64,000 nt of DNA from Cyanobacterium aponinum PCC 10605 (GTDB lineage Bacteria; Cyanobacteriota; Cyanobacteriia; Cyanobacteriales; Cyanobacteriaceae), in contig NC_019776.1 of NCBI RefSeq assembly GCF_000317675.1, positions 3,410,001 to 3,474,000 of the forward strand. The letters run 5' to 3'. The notes beneath the pieces are model-generated. The model did not search any database. It had not been told where the DNA came from and saw only the letters and a program-made list of their open reading frames with translations. Below, piece by piece: positions 38,982 to 47,757 of the stretch (the stretch's first letter is position 1; each line of letters starts with the position of its first letter). The position numbers and the translations under genes were made by a program.

Positions 38982-39962
38982 CTATAAATATTGATAAATT
39001 ACCGCTTCTTTTCTCTTAGCAATACCGTTAATTATTATTTGAGCTTCTTTAATTTTTGCCTCACATTTTTCAATTTCAAAGATGATTTCTTGTTGTTTTT
39101 CTTTGGGGGGAATAATAACTAAAATATTTTTGATTATTTCTTGCGACAAATTTTCTCTAGCGATACCATGTCTTAATCCTAAAATATCCTCATACATAAA
39201 ATCTAACTGATATTTTAAAAATTTAGAGATAAATTCATCATTAGGAAAAATTCCACATATAGCTTGATTAGTTGATGCTTTGATTTTTAATACTGCACAT
39301 TTACCAGCAGTTGCCCCATACATTGCTAATAAAACTGTTTCTTCGGGAAAAATTTTAGCATTGGAATTTTGTAAACCTAAATCTGTGATAAATTTCTCAG
39401 CATAATATATTTCACCTTTTGCAACTTCTCCACTATTGATCCAAGGAATTTTACCACCTTGATAATATAATGAATTTGATGATTTTGGAGTGCCTCCTGA
39501 TGATGTTTCCGTTAAGTTACCAATCGTTATTTGGTAATCTTTATTATTAAATGTGTCAAGAGTTTGTTTCATTAAATTTTCAATCTTTTCTTTTTCACTT
39601 TTAATAATAGTTTCTGCTTTCTCAAATTCTTCATCAATAACTTGACAGGCTTTAACTATTTCCTCTTGAATTTCGAGGGGAGGTAAAGGGATTTTTATTT
39701 GTCTCAAATCATCTGTTGAAATAGCCTCAAAAGTTGCTCCTTTATAACCTTCAAAAAGAAATTGATGACTAACCAAATATTCAAAAAGATACTTTTTCAG
39801 TAATAAACTTTCATGTTGAATTGCCGCCAAACCTCTACCAATACATATTTTATCAAAAGGATTAAAATTGACATCTCCTAAAGGTGCGCGTACACTAATA
39901 AGTAAATCATCTTTATTAGCTTCTTTTGTAACTTGAGTTGTCCATACTGTAGGTTCATTCAA
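38982..39962 (-). pseudogene. hsdS: Type I restriction specificity subunit (HsdS), N-terminally truncated
   Basis: 326 residues with the HsdS layout: end of the first target-recognition domain (KDDLLISVRAPLGDVNF, LRQIKIPLPPLEIQEEIV), the central helical spacer, a complete second recognition domain (ETSSGGTPKSS...GGKIPWINSGEVAKG) and the final helix (PPKEKQQEIIFEIEKCEAKI). The first ~100 residues of the usual protein are absent and the only start is a TTG at 39962 inside the conserved domain. No hsdR and no methylase domain are present, so this is a remnant. Confidence 0.8.
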
Positions 39963-40530
39963 ATAATTCCTTGAATATCATTACTGTTAATAGTGGTTAA
40001 ATCCGCTAAAGAATATTTAGTTTTACCGATTTCATAAGCAGGTATATCATCCTCAAAAATTCCCTTAGTAGCGAAATCTTGATTATAAGTTTCTTTCCAT
40101 GCTTGATAAATATCTTCTTTATCTAAAAGTTTAGCTTTTTCATAAGATAATGGTTCTTTCTCAGCTATTTCTTCTAAGAGTTTTTCATTATCTTTAAGGG
40201 TAATTAAATAATAGTTAAAAGTAATCTTTTCATCTACCAAATCAGAGGTATAAAGGGCAATAAATTGAGTGCTTCCTGCTTGTTTAGCATAGGAAAAAAT
40301 TTGTCTACCATTAATTAATGTTTTTTTCCATTCATTATCAAATTCATTTCCTGCGGTTTTACACTCAATAATTAACAAAGATTTACCCGAATTATCTTTA
40401 ACCATAATATCCGCCCTTCCACTACAGGAAATTCTTTTTTTAAAATATTCTCTTTTTCACTGGCTATAAATCCAAGATTAATTAATACTTGTTTAAGGTT
40501 ATCTTTATCAATCACAAATTTATTAACTTT
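39959..40530 (-). pseudogene. N-terminal remnant of a type I-like methylase subunit
   Basis: The frame from 40405 (MVKDNSGKSLLIIECKTAG...) reads as the N-terminal nuclease-like domain found on some type I methylase proteins (LIIECKTAGNEFDNEWKKTL, FIALYTSDLVDEKITFNYYLITL). Upstream text to about 40515 (VIDKDNLKQVLINLGFIASEKENILKKEFP) is the real N terminus but in another frame, and part of the domain between them is missing. The adenine methylase core that should follow is deleted: the frame runs directly into the truncated hsdS with a 4-base overlap. Confidence 0.65.
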
Positions 40531-40568
40531 GTTTTTTAATATACGACTTCATTTAAAATTATATAACT

Positions 40569-40985
40569 TTATTGCTCTGTCAGAATAAAAATTAATTCTT
40601 CTGGTTGTAAAATAGTGATATTATCTTTAGGAAAATCTTTGATATTACGAGTGACGATCACATTAAGATTATTAATAATTGCTGAATAATATTGAATATC
40701 ATCCTCAAAATCTTTATAACTATTATTGATAGCCTTAATAATAACTTCTTCTGTAATAGGATTAATTTTACATAAAGCACTTAACCGTTGTAAAAATTCA
40801 AAAGTCCAATATTTTCCCTTTTGTTTTCGGAGAATATAATAAATATCAGTAAACGTAGTTGCACTAATAAAAGCAGTGATTTTACCTTGTTCAATGAAAG
40901 TAAAAATTTCATCTGCTTCTTGATAAAAAGGCTTTCTAATTAATGCCAAATCAAGAATAATGTTAGTATCAATTAAAACTTTCAT
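40569..40985 (-). CDS. PIN-domain toxin (VapC-like)
   Basis: 138-residue PIN-fold ribonuclease. Acidic metal ligands: Asp6 in MKVLIDTNIILDLAL, later acidic residues in FEDDIQYYSAI and the final Asn/Asp region VIVTRNIKDF. It overlaps the upstream antitoxin by 4 bases. Intact. Typical targets of the family are tRNAs or rRNA; the target here is unknown. Confidence 0.9.
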   Translation of the reverse strand: MKVLIDTNIILDLALIRKPFYQEADEIFTFIEQGKITAFISATTFTDIYYILRKQKGKYWTFEFLQRLSALCKINPITEEVIIKAINNSYKDFEDDIQYYSAIINNLNVIVTRNIKDFPKDNITILQPEELIFILTEQ

Positions 40986-41254
40986 AGGTTATGTTTTTCT
41001 TTTAAATAACTCCATTTTTGCTCATCAACATCATAATTTTCATCGGTGGGATTTTGATTTTCTAATAAATCTCTAAAAGTTTGGTTTTTAAATTTAATCT
41101 TTGATTCTTTTTTCTCGTTATCTTGGATATTTATATTTTCAGATTTTAAGATAACAATTTCTACTTTACCCGGACTTAAATTAATCTTTTCTTTAATAAT
41201 TAATTGTCCTTGATTATCAATCATCCCAATAACTTTTGTTGCTTCCATGATCAC
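40982..41254 (-). CDS. Antitoxin partner of the PIN toxin
   Basis: 90 residues (or 88 from the second ATG at 41248). N-terminal beta-rich segment (KVIGMIDNQGQLIIKEKINLSPGKVEIVIL), then a charged helical C terminus (FRDLLENQNPTDENY...WSYLKEKHNL) of the sort that wraps the toxin. Family not named with certainty; the role is assigned from the 4-base overlap with the PIN gene. Confidence 0.75.
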   Translation of the reverse strand: MIMEATKVIGMIDNQGQLIIKEKINLSPGKVEIVILKSENINIQDNEKKESKIKFKNQTFRDLLENQNPTDENYDVDEQKWSYLKEKHNL

Positions 41255-41290
41255 TTAATTTAAAATTATACAACTTTATTCCCTTATCAC

Positions 41291-41310
41291 AGGGGCGATC
41301 GCACCGCCCA
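41291..41310. promoter_or_regulatory. Hairpin with HIP1 core after glmS (attTn7 vicinity)
   Basis: Immediately downstream of the glmS stop, the sequence read on the glmS strand is GGGCGGTGCGATCGCCCC, with GGGCG pairing to CGCCC around a loop that includes the HIP1 octamer. No T tract follows, so it is a weak terminator candidate. Tn7-type insertion sites lie about 25 bases past glmS, close to this spot. Confidence 0.4.
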
Positions 41311-41315
41311 TAGGA

Positions 41316-43193
41316 TTATTCTACTGTAACGGATTTCGCCAAATTACGAGGTTGATCCACGTCTAAACCGCGCATGGATGCAATATAATAAGATAACAAT
41401 TGCAAGGGTATCACCGCCAAGATAGGAGATAAGATTTCATCCACTTCAGGCACAATTAAAGTATCTTGAAACATATCCTCATGATGGTTTTGAGGTAAAA
41501 CACCGATTAAACGAGCATCCCTTGCCTTCGCTTCCTGAGCATTGGAAATCACCTTCTCATATACACTTCCCCCCATGGCGATCGCAACTACGGGTACATG
41601 AGCATCTAAAAGTGCGATCGGACCATGTTTCATTTCACCAGCAGGATAGCCTTCAGCGTGAATATAGCTAATTTCTTTGAGTTTTAACGCACCTTCTAAG
41701 GCAATGGGGAAATTGATACCTCTACCGAGGAAGATAAAATCTTTGGTATCAGGAAACTGATGGGCTAAATCTCTGATTTTTGGCTCTTCTGAGTGGATAA
41801 TCTGCTCGATTTGAGTGGGTAATTGCAGTAATCCTTTTAATATCTCCTCCATGCGTGAAGGAGTAATGGTTTTTCTTCGCCCCGCTAAATCTAAAGCAAG
41901 GATATAAAAAGCAATCACTTGAGCCACAAAAGTTTTAGTTGCCGCTACTCCAATCTCGATACCTGCATAAGTGTTAATTACTTGATCTACCATGCCCCCT
42001 AACGTACTTTCAGGACGATTTGTAATACCTAAAATACGAGCTTGATAGGTGCGATCGCAACTAGAACGTCTTTGACGCTCCATCTCGAGAGCCGCAATGG
42101 TATCAGCCGTTTCTCCTGACTGGGTAACACCGATTGTAATTGTATTACGCATCATTGGGGAAGGGGCATAACGATATTCTGAAGCATATTGGACAAAAGT
42201 AGGAATTTGTGCTATTTGTTCTAATAAATATTTACCCACTAAACTTGCGTGCCAAGAAGTACCACAAGCTACAATCTGGATATGTTCTAAATCTTCATAA
42301 ATTTCAGGCTTGAGATTGAGGGTAATGGGGTTTTCCTCGTCACTGTTTTGGGAATGCCAGTCGGGATTAATGTAGGCTTCTAAACAGGTACGTACTACTG
42401 AAGGTTGCTCATGAATTTCTTTGAGCATAAAGTGGCGATAACCTTGTTTTTCAACAGTTACAGGACTCCAATCGAGGGTACGAGGGTTTTTCCGTAAGCG
42501 TTTGCCTGTAAAGTCGTAAATTTCTACCCCTAACGGCGTTAAACGGGCAATTTCCCCATTATCTAAGGATAAAACCGTGTTGGTGTGATGCACAAGGGCT
42601 GTAACGTCGGAAGCACAGAAAAATTCTCCCTGCCCAAATCCAATGGTTAAAGGTGCGCTTTGACGAGCAACAATTAACTCATCGGGAAAATCTGCACATA
42701 ACACCCCAATGGCAAAAGCTCCATCTAAACGGGTAACAGCTTTATTCACTGCATCCATAAAAGGATCATTACTTTCAGGGTTATAATATTCGGCAATAAG
42801 ATGAGGGATAACTTCTGTATCGGTATCCGAAATAAACTCATGTCCTTTACTAATTAATTCCTGCTTCAATTCTTGATAGTTTTCGACAATGCCATTTTGC
42901 ACCACTGCGAATCTACCTTTATTATCTCGGTGGGGATGGGCGTTATATTCCTCTGGTTTACCATGAGTTGCCCATCTTGTATGCCCGATACCAATTTGTG
43001 AGATATTGGTTTCTTTTTCTAGTTTTGTGCGGAGGTTATATAGTTTTCCTTTTGCCCTAACAGAATGAATTTCCCCCTCGACAATTGTTGCAACTCCCGC
43101 AGAATCATACCCTCTGTATTCTAGTTTTTCTAAACCGCTCACCAAAATTTCGATCGCGCCTTGTGTTCCTATATAACCAACAATTCCACACAT
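41316..43193 (-). CDS. glmS: Glucosamine-fructose-6-phosphate aminotransferase
   Basis: Makes glucosamine-6-phosphate from fructose-6-phosphate and glutamine, the entry step to UDP-GlcNAc for cell wall and outer membrane. 625 residues. N-terminal class II glutaminase domain with catalytic Cys2 (MCGIVGYIG), then two SIS sugar-isomerase domains (VACGTSWHASLVGKYL, TQSGETADTIAAL, LGRGINFPIALEGALKLKE). The C terminus DVDQPRNLAKSVTVE is the strictly conserved stretch whose codons form the TnsD-binding part of attTn7. The accessory island lies directly downstream. Confidence 0.98.
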   Translation of the reverse strand: MCGIVGYIGTQGAIEILVSGLEKLEYRGYDSAGVATIVEGEIHSVRAKGKLYNLRTKLEKETNISQIGIGHTRWATHGKPEEYNAHPHRDNKGRFAVVQNGIVENYQELKQELISKGHEFISDTDTEVIPHLIAEYYNPESNDPFMDAVNKAVTRLDGAFAIGVLCADFPDELIVARQSAPLTIGFGQGEFFCASDVTALVHHTNTVLSLDNGEIARLTPLGVEIYDFTGKRLRKNPRTLDWSPVTVEKQGYRHFMLKEIHEQPSVVRTCLEAYINPDWHSQNSDEENPITLNLKPEIYEDLEHIQIVACGTSWHASLVGKYLLEQIAQIPTFVQYASEYRYAPSPMMRNTITIGVTQSGETADTIAALEMERQRRSSCDRTYQARILGITNRPESTLGGMVDQVINTYAGIEIGVAATKTFVAQVIAFYILALDLAGRRKTITPSRMEEILKGLLQLPTQIEQIIHSEEPKIRDLAHQFPDTKDFIFLGRGINFPIALEGALKLKEISYIHAEGYPAGEMKHGPIALLDAHVPVVAIAMGGSVYEKVISNAQEAKARDARLIGVLPQNHHEDMFQDTLIVPEVDEILSPILAVIPLQLLSYYIASMRGLDVDQPRNLAKSVTVE

Positions 43194-43425
43194 AACTTTA
43201 TCCCAATAATCTTAATTTTGATACATTATAAGCATAAAAAATTGACTATAACTCATTAATCCAAAACATTTTTGTTTAAAATTTAGTTCTTTTGCTTTCG
43301 GTTGCTCTCTTGGTAAAGTCATTAATTATTTTACTTAATTATTTAAATCAACTTTAATGGGACATTTAACAAAATGAAATATTAATTATACAAAACAGTG
43401 TATAATTTTTTATTATGACTCAATA
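43194..43425. promoter_or_regulatory. Divergent promoter region of glmS and the GTPase operon
   Basis: 232 bases, AT-rich, no gene. A TATAAT box at 43401-43406 lies 20 bases before the ATG of the GTPase gene and is a good -10 candidate, which would leave a very short leader; no clear -35 box at the right distance. A glmS promoter must also be here, not identified. Confidence 0.4.
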
Positions 43426-45594
43426 ATGCTCATGAATAAAAGTCAAAAAATCCAAGAAATAATCTCTCTGCGTCAACCTCTCGCTCAAAAATTGACAACA
43501 GTAGAAGAAAACCTGAATCACTTACAGATTACTTGGCATAAACTCGAAGATTATCGTAATCAGTTACAATTCAAAACCCAAGACGAAAAGGTATTGAGTA
43601 AATTACAAGAAATCAATTTCAGTGACTCCAAAACAAAAATACTGGAATTGTTAGAAAAACTCAGTAAACTATCTAGTCGTTTTCAAAGAGAAACTCTCAA
43701 TATAGGGGTAGTAGGACGTGCTAGACAAGGTAAAAGTCGATTATTACAAAGTATCACGGGTTTAGTCTCAGGAGAAATACCCGATGGCGATCGCCAACAT
43801 TGTACAGGTGTTCGTAGTACTATTCATCATAATCCCCATGTGGAAACCTACGGCGAAGTATGGTTTTATACAGAACGCAGTTTTCTTCACGAAATTATCT
43901 ATCCTTACTATACAACCTTAGATTTAGGAAAAAGTCCCATTTCCATTCAAGATTTTGCCAATAATCCCTTACCGACACTGAGATTAGAAGGCTCTGAAAA
44001 TCAAGCTAAATACGAACACTTAAAACGTTATCACATCCATTTTTCCGAGTATAGTCATCTCTTAAAATCCCCTTCTCCTCGCAATATCCGTCAAGAGGAA
44101 ATTCGCCAATATGTAGCCCAAGATGACGAAAACGGAGAGCGTATTTATTTCAACTATTTAGCTGTTAAAGAAGTCAAAATAGTTTGTCAATTTCCTAACA
44201 AAGAAGTAGGGCAAATTGCCGTAGTGGATATGCCGGGGTTAGGAGATACTGGCATTGGTGATGAAACAAGAATGATTCAAACTTTAGCTGAAGACGTAGA
44301 TTTTGTCTTGTTTGTGAAAATGCCTAAACCTTCGGGAGATTATTGGGCGGATGTGGATGTTAAACTTTACGATACTGTCAATGCTTCTTTAGTTGATTTG
44401 CCCGTAAAATTATGGTCATTTATGGTGTTAAATCAAACTAATAAGGATTCAAAGTATGGTGATAATTCCGCTAACTGCCAAGATTTAATTGAATCCATGA
44501 CAGAAAAACACATTCACGTTAGTGATTATATCATTGCCAACTGTGCGAATCCTGAAGAAGTAAACGAGAAAATTTTAGAAAAAACTCTTGATTATTTAAG
44601 TAACAATATTAACCAGTTAGATCAAAAATACGTCACAGTTTTTTATGATCAACTAGCTGATTTACAGTTAACAATTAAAGGAGAATTACAGAAAGCAAAA
44701 CAGACATTAAATAAAGTTGACAGTGTTGAATCTGAGTCAAAATTTGATGATCTTTTTTATGATTTTTGGGATAACATAACCAATGATTTAACTGATTTGT
44801 TAGAGGTTTTGAGAGAAAAAAGAAATGATCAAGATGATTATTTTAAAGAACAAGTAGAAGCTGTTTTTCAAGAGTGCCAAAAAGATCAAAGTATCTTTCC
44901 TAGTTTAGAAGAAATAAAACGGAGAAAAAATAAAGAAGGGGATTATGCCCGTGCCTATGGTTACTATATTGATGAGGTTAGAACTGGTTTGTCTCGTCGT
45001 TTTCTTAACTTAGATGATGGGTTAAAAAAATCCATTGAAGAATTAAAAATAGAAATAACAAATTTGTTAGCTGATAAATGTAATTTAAAGGGGTTAAGTT
45101 CTCATCGTGGTAGTAAATTTTTAGCAGATATTGCACATTTAATTCCTCAAGAATCTTCAACTTTACATGAAGGTTTTACTGTTCTGGCTAATTTTGAGTT
45201 ATCTTATCGAGGTTTAATTCAATACCATATTCGAGGAAATTTGGATAATTTAAAACAGGATAATAGTCCTTTACCAAAAGGAGGAAAAGAGCAAGATGTT
45301 TTAGATAATCTGCAAGAACTATACAAAGAAACAGTTTATCAGTGTAAAAACGCTCTTGATAATAATTTTTTAAGAGTACCAAGTCAAGCGGCTTTTGCCA
45401 TCGTGGAGGAATTTGTTGATTTAGTTTTGAGAAGTAAAGATGCTCAAAGACAATGGCGTAAGTTTTTATTGACTTACAGAGCGGATATTTGGACTGATAC
45501 GTTTCAAATTTTGGGAGATAATACCCGTTTACGTCAACAGTGGATTCAATTAATAGAAGAAACAGAAAGTATCAATTCTTCTTTACTTCAATAA
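43426..45594 (+). CDS. Large dynamin-like/P-loop GTPase
   Basis: 722 residues. An N-terminal helical segment (~90 residues, coiled-coil-like) is followed by a GTPase domain: G1 GRARQGKS at 97-104, G3 DMPG at 268-271 in VAVVDMPGLGDTG-like context (IAVVDMPGLGDTG), and a possible G4 NQTNKD. A long helical C-terminal half (residues ~390-720) with many charged heptads resembles dynamin-like stalks, but no transmembrane helix is visible. First of three plus-strand genes with gaps of 27 and 17 bases. Not damaged. The second ATG at 43432 could also start it. Exact family unknown. Confidence 0.7.
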   Translation: MLMNKSQKIQEIISLRQPLAQKLTTVEENLNHLQITWHKLEDYRNQLQFKTQDEKVLSKLQEINFSDSKTKILELLEKLSKLSSRFQRETLNIGVVGRARQGKSRLLQSITGLVSGEIPDGDRQHCTGVRSTIHHNPHVETYGEVWFYTERSFLHEIIYPYYTTLDLGKSPISIQDFANNPLPTLRLEGSENQAKYEHLKRYHIHFSEYSHLLKSPSPRNIRQEEIRQYVAQDDENGERIYFNYLAVKEVKIVCQFPNKEVGQIAVVDMPGLGDTGIGDETRMIQTLAEDVDFVLFVKMPKPSGDYWADVDVKLYDTVNASLVDLPVKLWSFMVLNQTNKDSKYGDNSANCQDLIESMTEKHIHVSDYIIANCANPEEVNEKILEKTLDYLSNNINQLDQKYVTVFYDQLADLQLTIKGELQKAKQTLNKVDSVESESKFDDLFYDFWDNITNDLTDLLEVLREKRNDQDDYFKEQVEAVFQECQKDQSIFPSLEEIKRRKNKEGDYARAYGYYIDEVRTGLSRRFLNLDDGLKKSIEELKIEITNLLADKCNLKGLSSHRGSKFLADIAHLIPQESSTLHEGFTVLANFELSYRGLIQYHIRGNLDNLKQDNSPLPKGGKEQDVLDNLQELYKETVYQCKNALDNNFLRVPSQAAFAIVEEFVDLVLRSKDAQRQWRKFLLTYRADIWTDTFQILGDNTRLRQQWIQLIEETESINSSLLQ

Positions 45595-45621
45595 CTCATG
45601 ATTAATTAAGGAACAAAAATT

Positions 45622-46614
45622 ATGCTTTCAAGAATATTGCAACCCCTAATCAAAAAACAGACTCTTAAAGTAACAATGCTAGGTCATGCGGGAGTGGGAA
45701 AAACAAGTCTTTTATGTGCCATGTATGATCAGTTTGACCAGATTATTGGGAAAACTAATTTACAATTAACTCCTGATGATGATACCAAAACTATTTTAGA
45801 TCAACGTTTAAAGCAATTAAAAGAATCCGCCCAACAAAATAGCATTAAAATTAGAGGAGGATTAGAATCCACCACAACAGCAAGAACCTATAATTTCGAT
45901 TTGGGAAAAACAGGAGTTACTCCTTCCATTGAGTTGCAATTTCAAGACTATCCTGGTGACTATTGTGTAAATGAAAATTTACAGGAAGTAGAAAAATTTA
46001 TCAAGGAATCTGTAGCTATTATTATTGCCATCGATACTCCTGCTTTAATAGAAAATAATAGTCAATGGCATGAGGAATTAAATCAACCTCAAGTTATTTA
46101 TGATTTATTTAAAAGTAGTTTTGCCGATCTTGATTCCCCTAAATTGGTAATTTTTGCTCCTGTTAAATGTGAAAAATATTTACGGGAAAGCACGGGAGAA
46201 AATCAATTAGTAACAACTATACAAGAAAAATATAGCAACTTGCTCAGTTTTTTCCGTAGTGATGCTCTCGTTCCTCATGTTGCAGTAGTGATGACTCCCG
46301 TAGAAACATTGGGTAGTGTTGATTTTTCTAGGGTAGAAGAAGATCAAAATCATCAACCCATTTTCTATTTTCGGAAGCCTAATCCCAACCTTTTTTATGA
46401 GCCAAAAAATAGTGATCAACCCCTTCGTTATTTACTCAGATTTTTATTAAAACTTCACCTACAAAAACGTAAAATGTCTTTTCTCGAATTAATTTTTATG
46501 ATGCTCGATCGAGACAAAACTTTTCTCAATGCCATGAGTGAATTTTCTAACGGGTGTAGAAATAATGGAGCATTTACCATTTTTCAAGGAGCAAACTTAT
46601 TAACCATTAATTAA
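45622..46614 (+). CDS. Small P-loop GTPase-like protein
   Basis: 330 residues. G1 GHAGVGKTSLL at 21-31 and a G3-like QDYPGD in the middle (LQFQDYPGDY), plus a hydrophobic AIIIAIDTPALIE strand, identify a TRAFAC-type GTPase domain. The NKxD motif is not obvious. It follows the large GTPase gene by 27 bases and precedes the membrane gene by 17 bases, so the three are very likely one operon. Function unknown; two GTPases together suggest a regulated switch pair. Confidence 0.7.
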   Translation: MLSRILQPLIKKQTLKVTMLGHAGVGKTSLLCAMYDQFDQIIGKTNLQLTPDDDTKTILDQRLKQLKESAQQNSIKIRGGLESTTTARTYNFDLGKTGVTPSIELQFQDYPGDYCVNENLQEVEKFIKESVAIIIAIDTPALIENNSQWHEELNQPQVIYDLFKSSFADLDSPKLVIFAPVKCEKYLRESTGENQLVTTIQEKYSNLLSFFRSDALVPHVAVVMTPVETLGSVDFSRVEEDQNHQPIFYFRKPNPNLFYEPKNSDQPLRYLLRFLLKLHLQKRKMSFLELIFMMLDRDKTFLNAMSEFSNGCRNNGAFTIFQGANLLTIN

Positions 46615-46631
46615 ATCATAAATTAAATATT

Positions 46632-47696
46632 ATGAGCAAAATTTTTATTGAAACTCGTGGAACATCTGAAGTTTATAACTGGTTTGATGCTTTAGAAAGT
46701 AATAAAAAACAATTACCTCAACTGCCTGAATTAGTAAAAAAATTGGCAGACACTGAATTCGAATCTCTAGTTTTATATCGTGAATCAAGGCAATTAATTC
46801 TGGCAATAACTGCTTTAAAAAGCGGTAGAATTGATAACCGTACTCGTCCAATTCGTAATTCTTTAATTTGGATTGACGATAATGATGAAGAAGCTAAAAT
46901 CAGGGCGATTATTTATGAATACTTAACAGCTAAAGATGGATTAGAAAAAGATATTGCTGACGCCATTACGGAGACACCAGAAATTAAAATTGATTACCAA
47001 AAAATTGAGAGTATTGGTAATAATAATCTTGAAAGTAATGCTTTAAATTCTGCAAGGTTGATTTATAAAATTGGTAATTTAGACAAATATAAACAAGAAT
47101 TAATTGATGAGATAAAAAGCTGTAGCTTACCGAAGGAAAAGGGTTTATTAGTGTTTATTACTAACAGCAAATCACAAAAAACTTTTGAGGAAGCAAAGCC
47201 GTGGCGTGGATTATCTAATAATATTTCTAGTGAAGGATGGATTATTTTAGAAAATAAAAATAAAAAACCTGTAGTAAATGAAAAAAAGACGAAAAAACAG
47301 ACTTCTCAAATATCAACAAAATCATTTACGGATTCGGAGAAATCATTGACGAAATCCAACAAAACGGAAAGAACACTATTAAATATATTCTCGATAATTT
47401 TGGTCCTCCTTCTAGTAAGTAATGCCTTTTTACTTTATAAAATTAATGAACTAGAAAAAAAAATCAATCAAATTGAAAATTTACAGTCAGTAATTGATAA
47501 ATCCAAAACAGATGTGGAAAAACTAACAACCAATTTAGAAAATGATATTGTTACCGCAAAAGATAAATTTGAGAAGGCATTTATGGAAGCACAAAAACAA
47601 TTTAATGACGATATTTTTAAAGCTACCTCTAAATACGAAACAGAGATGGCAAAAGTACAACAACGCTTGAGTGATAGTATTGAAAGAATTAATTAA
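46632..47696 (+). CDS. Membrane-anchored coiled-coil protein of the GTPase operon
   Basis: 354 residues. The N-terminal ~215 residues are soluble and unrecognised (RGTSEVYNWFDALE, KPWRGLSNNISSEGWIILE). A basic Lys/Ser/Thr-rich linker precedes one transmembrane helix (LLNIFSIILVLLLVSNAFLLY, near 248-268) and a C-terminal coiled coil to the end (ELEKKINQIENLQ...YETEMAKVQQRLSDSIERI). It looks like the membrane arm of a GTPase-controlled machine. Topology not determined. Confidence 0.65.
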   Translation: MSKIFIETRGTSEVYNWFDALESNKKQLPQLPELVKKLADTEFESLVLYRESRQLILAITALKSGRIDNRTRPIRNSLIWIDDNDEEAKIRAIIYEYLTAKDGLEKDIADAITETPEIKIDYQKIESIGNNNLESNALNSARLIYKIGNLDKYKQELIDEIKSCSLPKEKGLLVFITNSKSQKTFEEAKPWRGLSNNISSEGWIILENKNKKPVVNEKKTKKQTSQISTKSFTDSEKSLTKSNKTERTLLNIFSIILVLLLVSNAFLLYKINELEKKINQIENLQSVIDKSKTDVEKLTTNLENDIVTAKDKFEKAFMEAQKQFNDDIFKATSKYETEMAKVQQRLSDSIERIN

Positions 47697-47757
47697 ACTG
47701 GCTGTTTGTACTATTATTCTGTGGGGCATTATTGAGATCGAGGATTTTTTTGACAAT

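Larger units (their letters stand above)
40551..41280. repeat. Direct repeats bounding a toxin-antitoxin cassette
   Basis: A 23-base sequence, ATTTAAAATTATATAACTTT plus ATT, at 40551-40573 recurs at 41258-41280 with one difference (C for T at the thirteenth base). The two copies, 707 bases apart, exactly flank the PIN toxin-antitoxin pair; the left copy overlaps the toxin stop codon. They could mark a cassette acquired or duplicated by recombination. Confidence 0.75.

Noticed and set aside
43426-47696. GTPase operon as Tn7 cargo
   Set aside because: It is upstream of glmS, on the side opposite to Tn7 insertion, so it is not part of the attTn7 island.
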